DNA from: Cyathus striatus
Lineage: Eukaryota; Basidiomycota; Agaricomycetes; Agaricales; Nidulariaceae
DNA length: 64,000 bases
Direction of reading: 5' to 3'
NCBI GenBank assembly: GCA_025738555.1
Contig: JAOVFP010000012.1
Span: 434,001 to 498,000 of the forward strand
Position 1 is the first letter of the stretch, and every line of letters begins with the position of its first letter. The position numbers and the translations under genes are program-made. Shown piece after piece: positions 11,997-23,233 of this stretch. The notes under the pieces were generated by a model that saw only the letters and a program-made list of their open reading frames with translations, did not search any database and had not been told where the DNA came from.

Positions 11997-13781
11997 CTAC
12001 CGTGCAATCCCATAATTATCGCCGGTACCGCTTCCTCTACTACTCCTTCTTGGTGTTCCGACATCCTCATTTATCGATATATTGGATTCACTACTATATC
12101 TGGGACCACTACGTGGTGATGATGGGAGACCAAACGACGCCGTACGAATGGCAGAAAGTGGCGAACGTATGGTGAAAGACCGAAGAATGGGGCTGTTATC
12201 CGCTTTGACATTCTCGTCGCTAAAAGGGTCAATGGAGAAATTGGATAGTGTCGGGGAAGCAATAGGATCTGCAGGCACATCTGATGGGCTCCTGAGATGA
12301 CCACGGGAAGGATAAGATCTGACTCGAACAAGAGCAGGAGCAGGAACGCTCAGGAATTGGGATGGCGACAGTGCGAGGTTAGGACTAAATGGAGAGGGTC
12401 CCGTTGATGAGGTCTGCCTGCTAAGTCTTTCTGACTGAACGGTCGCCATGTTCAGCATACCCTCAATATCGAGTGAGTTGATTGACACCCGTTCTGAGGC
12501 TCTATCCTGTTGTTGCTGTCGTAATCTTGACCTCATCGACGACGGAATGGAAGAAATGCTATTCTGTTTGCTCAGTGGCGTTTTCTGATCGTCTGGAACA
12601 TCCTGAGACCATGACGCAAGACTGTTCCTTGGGTAGCGAGAACTGGAAGGAGTCATAAATCTCTCAAATGTATAGACGGGGTTAGCCACTGCTCCTTCCA
12701 TTAGCGTTGGAGGGATTTCGACGGGGGGGAAAACAGTCACTGCGCGAGCTGGTGGTTTTTCCCCGCGTTCGAGGCGAGCTGCATCGAACCGGATCCCATC
12801 TTCTCTTTTTCTTCGCCTATCACGGAAGACGAACCAAATCATCGCAATGATCAGCGAAAGGACTATCCCTCCTCCTATTGAAGTGCCAATGACTACAGGT
12901 CTGGAAATCTTTTAGACGATATAATGCAGTAGTCATCTCGGATACGTACCGAGGAATGCCTGAGCTACTGCTTTTACTTGTGGTTCCCATCATTACTGCC
13001 CCGGTGCCTGAAAAATCGTCGTCATCATTGTCCGATACCACGCATGCTGAACTACTGGAAACATCTCCACCAACTGTGCAAAGTCAGTCAAGATGTACAT
13101 ATTCAAATATTTTTAGGGCTTGCCTGTTAAAAGATCTGTAGTTTGAAAATGCTGCCCATCGTCGATCAAGAGCACAATCTCTTGTCCCCTGGAAACGCTG
13201 ACCTGGTAAGTAGCAACTCCGTTTACGGAGTCGTCAGAAGTCACGTTGAGGGCAAAAGTAGTCCCATTGGGATTGAATACTCGCACACGGGGAGCACTAT
13301 CCACTAATGTGGTATTGTAGTTGACTGTCAAATTTTGACATTGAGACAGCACATCCCCAAGCTGGAACGGGGTATTATTTGACTCGTCTTCTGTTACTGG
13401 TGGTAGACATGTATCGTTCTCCGACGGGGAGGGAAGTACCCTGATAACATCGGAGACTCGCGCGATATTTCCAGGAGAAGAATCATCCAACGACGCAACA
13501 AAGTTTGTGCCAGCTGCAAGCGGTAAAAACGTGACATACACGCCTGCAGGAGTGGCAGCAGTGTTGGGTATTGGGACAAAAATTGGAGTCGAATTAAACG
13601 GGAGGACGGTCAAGGTCATTGGTGAAACAATTCTCTGGTTTGCATTTCCGGCGACAAAAGAAACGGAGACAGGTTCACATTGCTGAACACCATTTGGAAA
13701 CTTGAGTTTGAACTGTCGAGAGAGAACGACCTGCGCGCGAAGAGAAAGAAGGCCGGAAACCAGGGCGAATAAACGAAACAT
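11997..13781 (-). CDS. Single-pass membrane protein with secreted ectodomain
   Basis: ATG 13781 gives a signal peptide (MFRLFALVSGLLSLRAQVVL). An upstream in-frame ATG at 13853 would bury it. The ectodomain (about 200 residues) has many N-glycosylation sequons and the start FKLKFPNGVQQCEPVSVSF, a layout common to Agaricomycete membrane-anchored proteins. After a Ser-rich stalk (GTTSKSSSSGIPR) an intron leads into one transmembrane helix (VVIGTSIGGGIVLSLIIAMI) and a basic stop-transfer (RDRRRKRED). The cytoplasmic tail of about 280 residues is Ser/Pro rich with many SP and RxxS sites, so it is probably phosphorylated. The function is unknown. A cell-surface sensor or wall-linked role is inference. 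It has about four exons and is divergent from BCKDHA. Confidence 0.8.
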
Positions 13782-14237
13782 GAGAGGAGAACGAAAGAAA
13801 ATGAATGGAAGGGAAGCAGACCAAAGGCTGCGGGGTGCGGGCTGGCCACGCAAAAAAGAGGGAAGGGAGAAGGGGGAAAGAACGAAAAGACGACCAACGG
13901 TGAAGCAATTACATTAGAAACGGGCGGCATCTTTAAGAAGATCAGTAGGGCATCCCTGAAAATGATATGTCGAGGACGGTAAACTCCATTGGCCATGGGC
14001 AAATTTCAAACTGGTTTGTTACAACGGAGATGTTCACATGTAACATATCTCGTAGTTACTTAAACTTTTTTGAGTACTTTAATCTCCCAATCGCGTGCTT
14101 GTTCACTTTCCCTTATCTGGCTCCGTGTAGATCTATCAACCATCAATGCATCAACCATCCAATATTCCCACGCTCTCTTTCCCCGCATTTTAGATCCGTC
14201 CTCCCCACGTGACATCTAACTTCTGCTCTTCACCACC
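13782..14237. promoter_or_regulatory. Divergent promoter region
   Basis: These 456 bp separate the start codons of the membrane-protein gene and the BCKDH E1-alpha gene. The half nearest the membrane-protein gene is purine-rich on the plus strand (AAGGGAGAAGGGGGAAAGAA near 13860-13880). The E1-alpha side is pyrimidine-rich (CTCTCTTTCCCC near 14173). A shared bidirectional promoter is inferred from layout. No coding frame is supported. Confidence 0.45.
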
Positions 14238-16072
14238 ATGATCCGGACATTCAAGGTGGCTGCTGCCTCAGGACGGCCTTTGCGATGGGCACCACAGATG
14301 AGGCAGCTATCGACATCTATGACTAGAAACGTTGAGCACCTACCAACGTCACGCTCTCCTATCGTTTCCAAACTCGACTTTTTTAACACTGTTACTGGGA
14401 AATCCGGAGAACAGATACCTACGTATCGCGTCCTCGATGGCGTAGGAAAGCCAATAGATGGTGCAGAGATACCAGAGGTTTTTAGACATCTATACACCTC
14501 TGTGCTTGGTGTTTACGGTCTATCAGATAGATGAGACCTTTGCGCGGCGGCTATACGAGAAAATGCAACTCTTACCTGCTCTGGATAACATTTTGTACAA
14601 TGTTCAACGTCAGGGAAAAATCTCATTCTACGTATGTGCTATTCTCATTATATTTGAATGATAGTATTAAACATGGGCAGATGACAGCAGTAGGTTTTAC
14701 CTTAATCCTTCATTTTTAAGTGTACGCACTAGAATATTTTTAGTACGGCGAAGAAGCTACAATCATAGGCTCAGCCGCGGCCTTGGAAAATGATGACGAG
14801 TAAGTGTTTTTCCATACATTTCCCTTATTGCATGCCTCTGAAAGTACTTTATAGGGTGCTTGGTATGTTTTCTTTTCGTCCATTTGATTCTCATCCCTTA
14901 AATCCCTTCCAAGGTCAATATCGTGAAGTCGGTGTCCTATTATGGCGAGGATTCACTCTTGATAATGTCATGGCACAATGTTTTGGGAACGAAGAAGATA
15001 CATCTGGAAAGGGTAGGCAGATGCCAGTCGTAAGTTACCTTAGTTATCGACCTCGACCAGTCCAACCTCAAGCTTTCATGGCAGCACTTCGGATCTCCAG
15101 AGCACCATTTTCACACGATTTCTTCTCCCCTCGCAACACAAATTCCACAGGCAGCTGGTGTTGCCTATTCACTGCGTAGAACACCTAGTCGGCGATCCCG
15201 GTCAGTAGCTGCTTGTTACTTCGGAGAGGGTGCTGCCTCGGAAGGAGGTACGCACTAGGACTTGTGACATGTTTTCTCGTTAATTCACATCTGTTCAGAC
15301 TTCCACGCTGGAATGTTGCTAGCATCCACGATTCCATCTCCCGTCGTCTATATAGCACGGAACAATGGATTTGCGATTAGTACGCCTAGCACTGAGCAGT
15401 TTTATGGCGACGGAATAGCAAGTCGCGGACCAGGGTATGGCATCGCTACCATTCGGGTGGACGGTAACGATGTTCTCGCCGTCCTGAATGCAATTCGAGA
15501 AGCTAGAAAACGATGTTTGGAACAAGGTAGAGCTGTCTTGGTCGAGGCCATGACGTATAGGTAGGTACTCCATCGAGCGTAAGCCCTCGCCGAGTATGCC
15601 GACTCAACTGACCATTTATCAAGGGTGGGACATCACTCAACCTCCGACGATTCCTTCGCCTATCGAGCCAGAACAGAGGTTGAGGACCGTAAGCGGATTG
15701 ACAACCCCATCGTGCGATTCCGGCATTACATGGAATCGAGAGGATGGTGGAATACGGAAGCAGAAACCGAGCTCAAAGACAAATTGAAAGCCGACGTAAT
15801 GAAAGCCTTCAAAAGAGCAGAAAGCTTGAAGCGTTGCCAGGTGGGCGAACTATTCAATGACGTCTATGGCGGGGAAGAGCCGTGGAATATTGTAAGTAGT
15901 CACTAGTCATGTCTTACGGCTATGGCTTTCCGATTTATTTTTGTATCTGCTATTTTAGAAAGAGCAGAGGGAAGAGCTTTCTCGCCTACTGAAGAAATAC
16001 GGCAAGGATTGGGAGCCGTGGAGAACCGAGCTGGCTAAGTTCAAGAATGGCGGTCAAGATCTGCTTGGTTGA
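14238..16072 (+). CDS. BCKDHA: Branched-chain 2-oxoacid dehydrogenase E1 alpha
   Basis: This is the mitochondrial thiamine-diphosphate enzyme that decarboxylates the 2-oxoacids of Leu, Ile and Val as the alpha2-beta2 E1 part of the BCKDH complex. The first 30-45 residues are Arg/Ser-rich, as in a matrix targeting peptide ([20 protein letters not shown]). Conserved blocks in order are [52 protein letters not shown] (the ThDP/Mg site with GEGAASEGD), [28 protein letters not shown] and [10 protein letters not shown], the last being the regulatory phosphorylation loop. About eight short introns occur. ATG 14238 precedes the targeting peptide and TGA ends at 16072. The length matches the family. 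Confidence 0.95.
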
Positions 16073-16622
16073 ATGGGTCGAGCTTTTGAGGCAAGAGTAG
16101 AGGGGGAAAGCGAACCTGTAAAGCTCGGTGGTTTTTGAATACCTGCTGATTTACAAAGAATGGATGTATAAGGTATTTAATACCCGTTATTACTATGTTG
16201 TATAATGAAAGAAGCGTGCAACGCACAAAGTGGGAATTCGCTCTCTTGGTTTCTGAGACAAGCTGGCCTTCGGTGTACGGATCGAACTTAGCAACAGGAT
16301 GGTTGCACTACGGTTGCCTAGAGATGTTACGGTGTGGAATACCAAACTTTCGGTTCCGATGATGGTGTGTGAGAGGCAGCCCTATCTGCTCGAATTCCGC
16401 TTCCTATTTGGCGGGGTCATGCGATGCGCCTAAGTAGTATATGCATACAGTAAATTCATTTTAATTCATTTTAATTGTTATACTGCAAACTGCTTCCTCT
16501 AACACAGTAGGACTAAATGAAAATCCGAGGGAAGGATACAGAGCTTAAAGAGGAAGTTCATGAAATACAACAAGCACGTCGGATAACTCGGTGATCTTAC
16601 AAATTTACAATATATATCTAAT
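16073..16622. other. Convergent intergenic region
   Basis: 550 bp between the 3' ends of E1-alpha and the zinc transporter. It contains an 11-bp direct repeat, ATTCATTTTAA twice in tandem near 16455-16480, and otherwise nothing gene-like. Both genes' poly(A) regions must lie here. Confidence 0.5.
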
Positions 16623-17813
16623 TCAGTGTCCATGGCCGAGAAGTGCACTAAGGATGAATGGAATAAACATTCCAAGTGAAATAAATAACACCCTGGTGGC
16701 GGGGCGGAGCTCGTCAGGAGAAGGTGCGGCATGATGGGAAACAGGTTGTAGCACTGTCGCAACATATAGAAATGTACCACCCTGCATTCTACTCAGTTCA
16801 TGTAATATAATTCTGATAGGAGCATACGCACCGACACTAGGAGAGCCAACCCGGTCCAGTCATTGTCACCATAACTGCCGAAGAACGAGAAAAGAAGGTA
16901 TGATGCAATGGCAGCTGTTGGAGTCGATGAAGCAAAAATGGCTAAATACTTCTTGCATTCTTGTCGAGAGAGGTTTGACGTCAGTAGCGACGTGGTCAGA
17001 GCGAGAGAAGTAGGCGCTAACAAGAACTAACCGTTAACATACAGAACATACAAAAAAAGTCAATGCGTACCTTTATGGATCATCAATGCAAGAAAGACGA
17101 TGAATGAAAGGTTAACAGCAGCCCCAGTTTGCGACTGCGCGAGGAAGGAAACGCCCAAGGCAAGTCCATCAGCCATACCATGAATCACCAAACCAAAAGT
17201 GAGAGCAAAGGCTCTCTCTCGTGCATTTTGAGCCTCGACTGCAGCCTGAGGGGGTTGAGATACCGAAGAAACTGAACCGGATGAGAATGTATCAGAGTCT
17301 ACGCCTTGTTCACGTTCAAGGTCTCCCAATTCCGCGTCAAATTCAACGTGACTTGAATTTATCTCAGGATTTGTTTTCCTGTTATGCATAGGAAGATTAT
17401 CAGGTACACCATGCGAATGTGCATGTGGGGTAACAAGCTGTTCGATGGCCAACATCAAGGTAAAGCCAACAATTAAAGAAAGGGCAATTCTTGAAGTTGG
17501 CAATTTCCCTCCTGAATTGGCCTCGGTTACAGCTTCTACTCCTCTAGTCGTAGCTTAAAATAATATAACAGACACGAAAGGAAAGTACGCACTCTGGAAT
17601 AATGACACCCAAAGCCGCACCAAGTAGCAGACCAGTACCTAAAGCTGAAAGTCTCTCAAGGTTGCCTTCTGCACATTAACAAGCACTGGTGAGACATTGA
17701 AATTAATAAATAGAATATCACGTACTCGAGAGTGTATAGGATAGTGGCAGTACTCCAAAGCCAAAGGAAGACAAGCCCAAGAGGGCAGACATGATACCGA
17801 GTTCAAGAAGCAT
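16623..17813 (-). CDS. ZIP-family zinc transporter, ZIP9-like
   Basis: The protein is a multi-pass ZIP (SLC39) metal transporter. ATG 17813 opens with a membrane helix (MLLELGIMSALLGLSSFGFG), followed by LGTGLLLGAALGVIIPE. A His-rich loop follows helix III (PHAHSHGVPDN) with a long acidic Ser-rich cytosolic stretch. The metal-binding helices carry LVIHGMADGLALGVSFLAQS and FIVFLALMIHKG. Near the C-terminus GGTFLYVATV and LGMFIPFILSALLGHGH match the ZIP9 subfamily, whose members sit in the Golgi and move zinc (and manganese, as in yeast Atx2) into the cytosol. Five or more exons are present and TGA is at 16623-16625. Confidence 0.9.
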
Positions 17814-18166
17814 GTTGGGTCTTGAGTCTTGACTGAAAGGTGTTGCTTAGTTGGATGTAAAGCTTCCGCAGTTTCAGCTTCAGTAGATAGAATTGGGTGA
17901 TGGCTTCGATAACTATGAAGTAGATATACCTTGATACACCGCAGCAGTGGTTGCGAGATGTCGCATGAGGTGTACCGTGTAAATACTCTGTACCGTATAC
18001 AGTATGCACCAGCTGAGCGTTACAGCACGTGACATATATCTGTTCGCCTAAAGGCTAAGGCAGCTTGCTATCGTTTCCACCGACGCCAACAACAGTGACT
18101 TTCGTTTCGACTTCCACTCAACTCCTACTCAACTCTAAAGTACAGATACGATTCCAGTAAAAAAAC
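17814..18166. promoter_or_regulatory. Divergent promoter, ZIP9 and V-ATPase proteolipid
   Basis: 353 bp separate two divergent start codons. The segment includes several short CGT/CAC elements (CAGCACGTGACA near 18023-18034 contains the E-box CACGTG). The E-box is visible in the sequence, but its use is inference. No coding frame is supported. Confidence 0.45.
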
Positions 18167-18991
18167 ATGTCTATCTGCCCACCATTTGCGCCATTCTTTG
18201 GGTTTGCCGGAGTTGCTTCTGCGGTGCGTGTACTGTACTCCTACGTTTCGCAACGAACCGGACTGACGTACGCGTTTATAGATGATTTTCAGCAGTATGT
18301 TATAACAGTTTGTAGGCTACTGTGACCTTTGTTTATAAACGAAAATTTTGTAGCCGCTGGTGCTGCTTTTGGTACTTCAAAGGCCGGCATTGGGATTGCA
18401 GGTCTCGGAACGTTCAACCCCGAACTTATTATGAAGGCGTGTTCTCCACTACTTATAAGTCTTAAACAGTGGCTAATCATTAATCGACTGCCTCGTAGTC
18501 ACTTATTCCCGTGGTTATGTCTGGAATTATCGCCGTCTACGGCCTAGTTGTTTCTGTCCTCATATCTGCTCAACGTTCGTTGTTTCCGGTCATATGGTTT
18601 ACTTAAATACGCTGACGCAGTTCCACCACTCAGTAAAACCAGACGGCTATTCTTTATTCGCTGGATTTGTGCACTTAGCAGCGGGTCTTTCTTGTGGACT
18701 TACAGGCCTTGCTGCAGGCTATGCAATCGGGTTTGTCGGCGACTCTGTGAGTCCCCTCATTTCTGCTCCCTGTACTCTTTGCTCATCGCGCTATCAGTGT
18801 GTACGAGCATTTGTTAAAGAGTCGAAAGTGTTCGTGTCTATGGTTCTCATTCTTATTTTCGCGGAGGTGTTAGGTTTATATGGGTGAGTTTTCAATCGTT
18901 TGCAGCTTAATATCATATATTAATCGAGAGTCCTTTCAGGCTTATTGTTGCTTTGATTCTGAACACACAAACAGTAGGAATAGAATGCTAG
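18167..18991 (+). CDS. VMA11: V-ATPase proteolipid subunit (c'-like)
   Basis: This is a four-helix proteolipid of the V0 rotor ring of the vacuolar proton pump. The spliced protein starts [19 protein letters not shown], continues [20 protein letters not shown] and [20 protein letters not shown], then [20 protein letters not shown]. The last helix is [20 protein letters not shown] with the proton-carrying Glu in FAEVLGLYG. The segment before it, [16 protein letters not shown], differs from subunit c (GVRGTAQQPRLFVGM), so c' (Vma11 type) is preferred, but c (Vma3) cannot be excluded. The intron before KPDGY uses acceptor CCACTCAG. Using an earlier CAG would break the frame. About six introns occur and TAG is at 18989-18991. 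Confidence 0.9.
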
Positions 18992-19142
18992 TGAACTTAC
19001 TGTATACCCATCGTCTTAATTCATACTATCACGAAATGCTACAGCGGCCAGAGTATCCATTCATCCATAAGCTATCGCTGCTCAACTAGCTAAACATATA
19101 CAGTATTACACAAAACAAAATTGAATGACGGCAGGCAAGTGT

Positions 19143-19799
19143 TTAGTGTCTACCCCGTGAGCTCAATGAACCATCCGACGGGCTAGACGACCTGGAGCGA
19201 GAACGAGAACGGCGCGAGGGCAGGCGACGTTTCCTATCACGTTCCCTTGACCTTGATGAGTCAGACGATGAAGAATCAGAACCAGAGTCAGAATTAATAT
19301 CTGAACTTGTAGAGTCAGATTCTGAACCAGAATCAGAACTTGAACTTTCCAATTCAGCGTCTGACGAACTATAATAACCAGTTCACGTCGGTTCAAACTG
19401 TATTTAACCACAGAAACTTACCGCTTCTGTCGTTTGCTTGAACTTCCTTCCTTCTCTTTCCCTTTACTGTCCTTCGACCTTTCTTTCTCCCTGGCTTCTA
19501 AAATCTTACTTGCCAGACCTGTTTTGTTCTTAAACTCTTCGGGGACCTCAACAGATGGCCTTGCTTTCGCAAGCAGCTTTGGGTTCTCCAGTATCTGAGT
19601 GCGAGAAGGCCTCGAAACATAAGGCCGTGTGTTTTTGCATTCATATATGAAGTGGCCTAGCCAATAGTGAGTAAGAATGCAGCTGCATTTTGATGCACAG
19701 GTTATAGAACGAACCTCGTCCGAGACACTTCTGACATATTGTTGAAGAGGTTGCTCTGGGCTGATTGGAAGAGCGGTGATGAGGAGCGTATTTCGACAT
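19143..19799 (-). CDS. CCHC zinc-knuckle protein, ZCCHC10-like
   Basis: The protein begins MSKYAPHHRSSNQPRATSST, then one zinc knuckle split by an intron: ICQKCLGRG followed by HFIYECKNTRPY (C-x2-C-x4-H-x4-C). RPSRTQILENPKLLAKARPS, a segment typical of ZCCHC10, follows. A Lys/Glu-rich region leads to a Ser/Asp/Glu-rich repeat and an Arg-Ser tail (RSRSRSRSSSPSDGSLSSRG). RS tails usually mean nuclear speckle location and contact with splicing factors. That role is inferred. Three or four exons occur, ATG 19799, TAA 19143-19145. Confidence 0.87.
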
Positions 19800-20238
19800 A
19801 ATCGGTGACGTTAATGATGGCCTTCCAGCGATTTAGGGTATCAGGTATGTAAAACCAAGTCTAGAAAGAGACGTGTAGTTGGCAAGTAGTTGATGTCGAG
19901 TTAGTGGAAAGAGGTTTAGGACCGTGTGAAAATAATGAACTTATGTTGCTGAAGTTCAACATCAAACGCATGCACTTGTCTTTATGCTCAAAATTAAAAA
20001 CTACTTTTCCAGCTGGGCTTGCTCGCTTTTGCCACCTGTTCTTTGATTCTGGGTGACTGCAATATATCCTGACTCGTCTAAATAAGCCTGACATTGGTAA
20101 TTCAGTGTCAGTCATGTCCTGACTCATGTCCAATCACCGAAGAGGCAGTGTGGCTTAGGTGTGGCTGCTGTGAAATCCTAGTGGTATATAACTGTCTACC
20201 ACCTTTCCTTCCACAAGAATATACTCCCATCTTGCACC
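19800..20238. promoter_or_regulatory. Divergent promoter region
   Basis: 439 bp between divergent starts. A 90-codon open frame on the minus strand (19861-20133) is present but has no family features and no splice partner, so it is treated as chance. A TATA-like TGGTATATAAC lies at about 20180, some 55 bp upstream of ATG 20239, and is a plausible core promoter for the plus-strand gene. Confidence 0.45.
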
Positions 20239-21586
20239 ATGGGTGGCAACGCATTCAGAGCCGTTCTCGCTGCATCTGCATGTCCCAGAATGCCTCCTGC
20301 AGTTTACAGGAATCTTAAAACGCGTCTCGTATCCAAGTTGCAGGACCTCTATTCACATGTCGCAGTCCCAATCGAGGCGCCGGAAAAACTCGATTACGGG
20401 GACCTTGACTTCGCAGTGGCTATCCCAAAAATACAGACCTCTGAATACCCAAGTAATTCTTCTGTGAATGTTCCACACCAAGTCACGCTGCGAGCTCTGG
20501 GAGCAACACACATGGTACCGATGGATGGAAATAGGACATCCCACTTCGCCGTTCCCATTCAACGTGGAGAATGGCGTTTTTTAGGTCACGAAGAAGAAGA
20601 AGAAGGAGCGAGACAGTTGAGCGAAAGTGGAGAACTATTTTATCAAGTTAGTCCACGGACTCCTTAATCTTGTAGCATCATTTGATTGCTGATCGTATCC
20701 TCACAGGTGGATGTACGTGTATGCTCCAGTGTTTCCGAATGGGAATATATATGTTCTCTCGCTCATATGGCGATTTACTACTGATTCTCGCTGATGCTTT
20801 CGGAAGCAGAGATCTCAAACTAAGCGAAAAGGGCCTCTATGTACTAATTAACTTTCTCTCATGCGCCGTTCATATACACTAACGGAACTTCAGCTTAAAA
20901 TTGCAGGACATCCACCCTTCAGTCTTAGCATTTCACTTGACAAAATAATGGACTTCATTGGTCTTTCCATGGAACCCTGGAGGGCCGGGTTTTCAACCAA
21001 GCAAGAGATTTTTGAATGGGTAGCGAGTAGCCACCTTTTTGACATAGCGGCTCTCAAGCTAGGTACACGGAAAGTGAAGCCGGATCGAAAGATGTATTGG
21101 CAATTCATTGAATGGGTGAAGGACGGAGGTGCTTATGTGAAAAGCGTAGTTCCCAAAAGTATACCCGATCAAGAAGGCCGTGAAGAACGAGATAAAAGGC
21201 TGCAAGACTTAGCTTTGGACTTTTTTGGGAAGCGCGAGGAATTCGATGCACTACAGCGTGAGCTTGACGAGAAAATTGTTAAAGCACAGGCGAGGAAATC
21301 TTATAACGGTACAATTGTCGGGGAATGGACGGGCCTGACGGGGAAATGGTTGACCGTGAAGAAGGTTATGGATAAGGTTCGAGAACGTGTTGGTGGAGAC
21401 CAAGCTGCTATTCAAATGATGCAGAACCACGGCGAAGAAGAACTAAAAGCCATTGTCATTGAAGTCGCAAAAGAATTGACCGCTTCGCCTTTGTCTACAG
21501 AGGGAAATGCTTTAGAAGTTCTATCGGTCTCCCTAGGAAATGCCTCGTTTACTTCTTCACTTCATGTCGATCGTGTGGAAACATGA
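20239..21586 (+). CDS. Nucleotidyltransferase-like fungal protein, frame broken
   Basis: Exon 1 starts MGGNAFRAVLAASACPRMPP and holds EKLDYGDLDFAVAIP, a GD-x-D type acidic pair. After an intron (20648-20706) comes QVDVRVC, a candidate third acidic residue. D-x-D plus a later D on a beta strand is the nucleotidyltransferase-fold signature, so a catalytic role is a reasonable guess, with substrate unknown. The reading frame then shifts by one base between about 20707 and 20780: frame 1 reads CSLAHMAIYY and stops, while the adjacent frame carries SYGDLLLILADAFGSRDLKL. After a further intron (GTACTAA...CTTCAG) the last 230 residues are intact (PFSLSISLDKIMDFIGLSME...IFEWVASSHLFDI) and end at 21586. 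No splice pair repairs the shift. Confidence 0.7.
20707..20780 (+). other. Frameshift interval inside NTase-like gene
   Basis: In this interval the coding frame moves by one base. Upstream frame: VDVRVCSSVSEWEYICSLAH. Downstream frame: YGDLLLILADAFGSRD. The shared codon context is CTCGCTCATATGGCGATT around 20759-20776. One extra base near CAT/TAT would restore continuity. A sequence error or a young lesion is likelier than splicing because no GT...AG pair fits. Confidence 0.6.
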
Positions 21587-21619
21587 ATGAAGGCATATAT
21601 GAATAAGTACTATACAATG

Positions 21620-23233
21620 TCAAGAAGCGAAGTCCATAACGTCTATACGAGACCACCCGTGCAAAACACATAATCTTCCACGAATACCATCAAAGGACAA
21701 TAGTCGTCTACTTTGGCCAGGAAGATGGAGCTCTGTAATTGATATTTTGCTTTCTTTATCTTCGAAATGTTGAATATGATAGGCTAGGATGATCCCTGAA
21801 GTCAAATGGCTAACAGCCAAGCACATGTGTTCATTGGATGTAGAAATGAAGTCTGTCATACCAAAACCCATATCTACATTCAAAGAACCTCGTTTTTTGA
21901 ACGCAACCTTTCCGTTTTGAGTTATTGAAATGTCATACAAAGATAGGCTAGTTTTGGTGGGAACCCATGTGTAGCGGTCATGGTCGGTGTAACTAAATGT
22001 TAGGAAAAGCATATGCAAGTCCGACAGGGAACTTGATGCATGGGAAGATTGTTTGTACTGAGAGCCATGTTTTATTGCTGTAAAACGGGCAACATCCTGC
22101 GCATAGGGATGAGTCACACTATCCGACTGATCAAGGCGTATCGGATCCTCTAATACAATTGGGTTTTCAGGAATTGGATAAACATCCACTCGTAGCTGGG
22201 AACCAAGAATGAATGCAAGTATGATGAAACTCCCAATGACGAAGTACTCGCGGAATTTGAGCGAAGTCCCTTGTTGAGGTAACGAGTCCTGACGGCATCC
22301 TTCAGATTCTTTTCCTATATATATGTTGCAGGAAACCTACATGAACGGATATTTTGAACACTTGACCATTAGGTAGGTAGTGTATTTCTTCATCCATAGG
22401 TGATCCAGGTGTGATAATTTTATACAGTATAATATAGTCTTCCTCTATCTTGATTGCAACTATATCTTCCGATGAAAGATGTCGTACAAACTTAATTTCT
22501 GGTTGCAGAGGGTACACGCAGAGCTTCATAATCACTCTAAGAATATTGTTAGCTCACGGTACCATACTGCGTTTCTAGCGCGAAAACAATGCAATGCGGC
22601 ATACATTTGCGTGTAAAATCCCAAAGCTACCCAAATATTGTGATCGCCTTTCTTCTCGGCGTTTGCTTGGTGTCCCATAAAGTATGGTTTTGAATTACGA
22701 TCTGTCTCGTCCAATGGTTGGCTTGTGATGGGAATATTTATATGATCAGAATTGAGATCGTAGCACTTGAATGCATCAGCTTCGGCTACCAAGATATATC
22801 GCCCTAATGCAATATCAACACAGAACCCATTCATAGGTAATTCGATAGGGAGTGTGTTGTGATAAGGTACTATAGGTTTCAATTCTGCTAACCATTTACA
22901 GCAGATTATAGAAGCTCGAACAAGTAGATGTTCCAACTCTTTCGATGTCTGATTTTCTAGGGGACCTTTTGGAAGAAGTAATTTTGAACATCGATACAGG
23001 TTAGCCCAAACCGGCCGCTGTTGCGAAGCATCATACAAACGTTTGCAAGCCTGAGAACAATTTAAATACAAACTACAAAGAAAATCGGGGAGATATGTGT
23101 TTCATACCCTTCGTATACGTATGACGTCTTTCACTGTCAATGCACCAAGAATCTCATATATCACGTCGTCGACGAGTTTCTCCCTTTGAAAATACGAGGC
23201 TCGAGGGCATCCTCGGTCCGGTGTAAGATTCAT
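21620..23233 (-). CDS. F-box protein, Agaricomycete type
   Basis: The F-box is near the start: YFQREKLVDDVIYEILGALT, then VKDVIRIRR, an intron, and ACKRLYDASQQRPVWANLYR. F-box proteins link substrates to SCF ubiquitin ligases through Skp1. The remaining 450 or so residues are beta-rich with no clear repeat, as in the large Agaricomycete F-box families whose targets are unknown. The exon ending at 22600 joins the next one by an intron with donor GTATGCC and branch GCTAAC before TTCTTAG, giving GFYTQ|IVIMKLCVYPLQPE. I chose ATG 23233. The same frame stays open upstream to an acceptor at about 23310, so an extra 5' exon is possible. TGA is at 21620-21622. Confidence 0.75.

Noticed and set aside
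19861..20133. 90-codon minus-strand frame between two divergent genes
   Set aside because: It lacks motifs, lies in the promoter zone, and has no splice partner.
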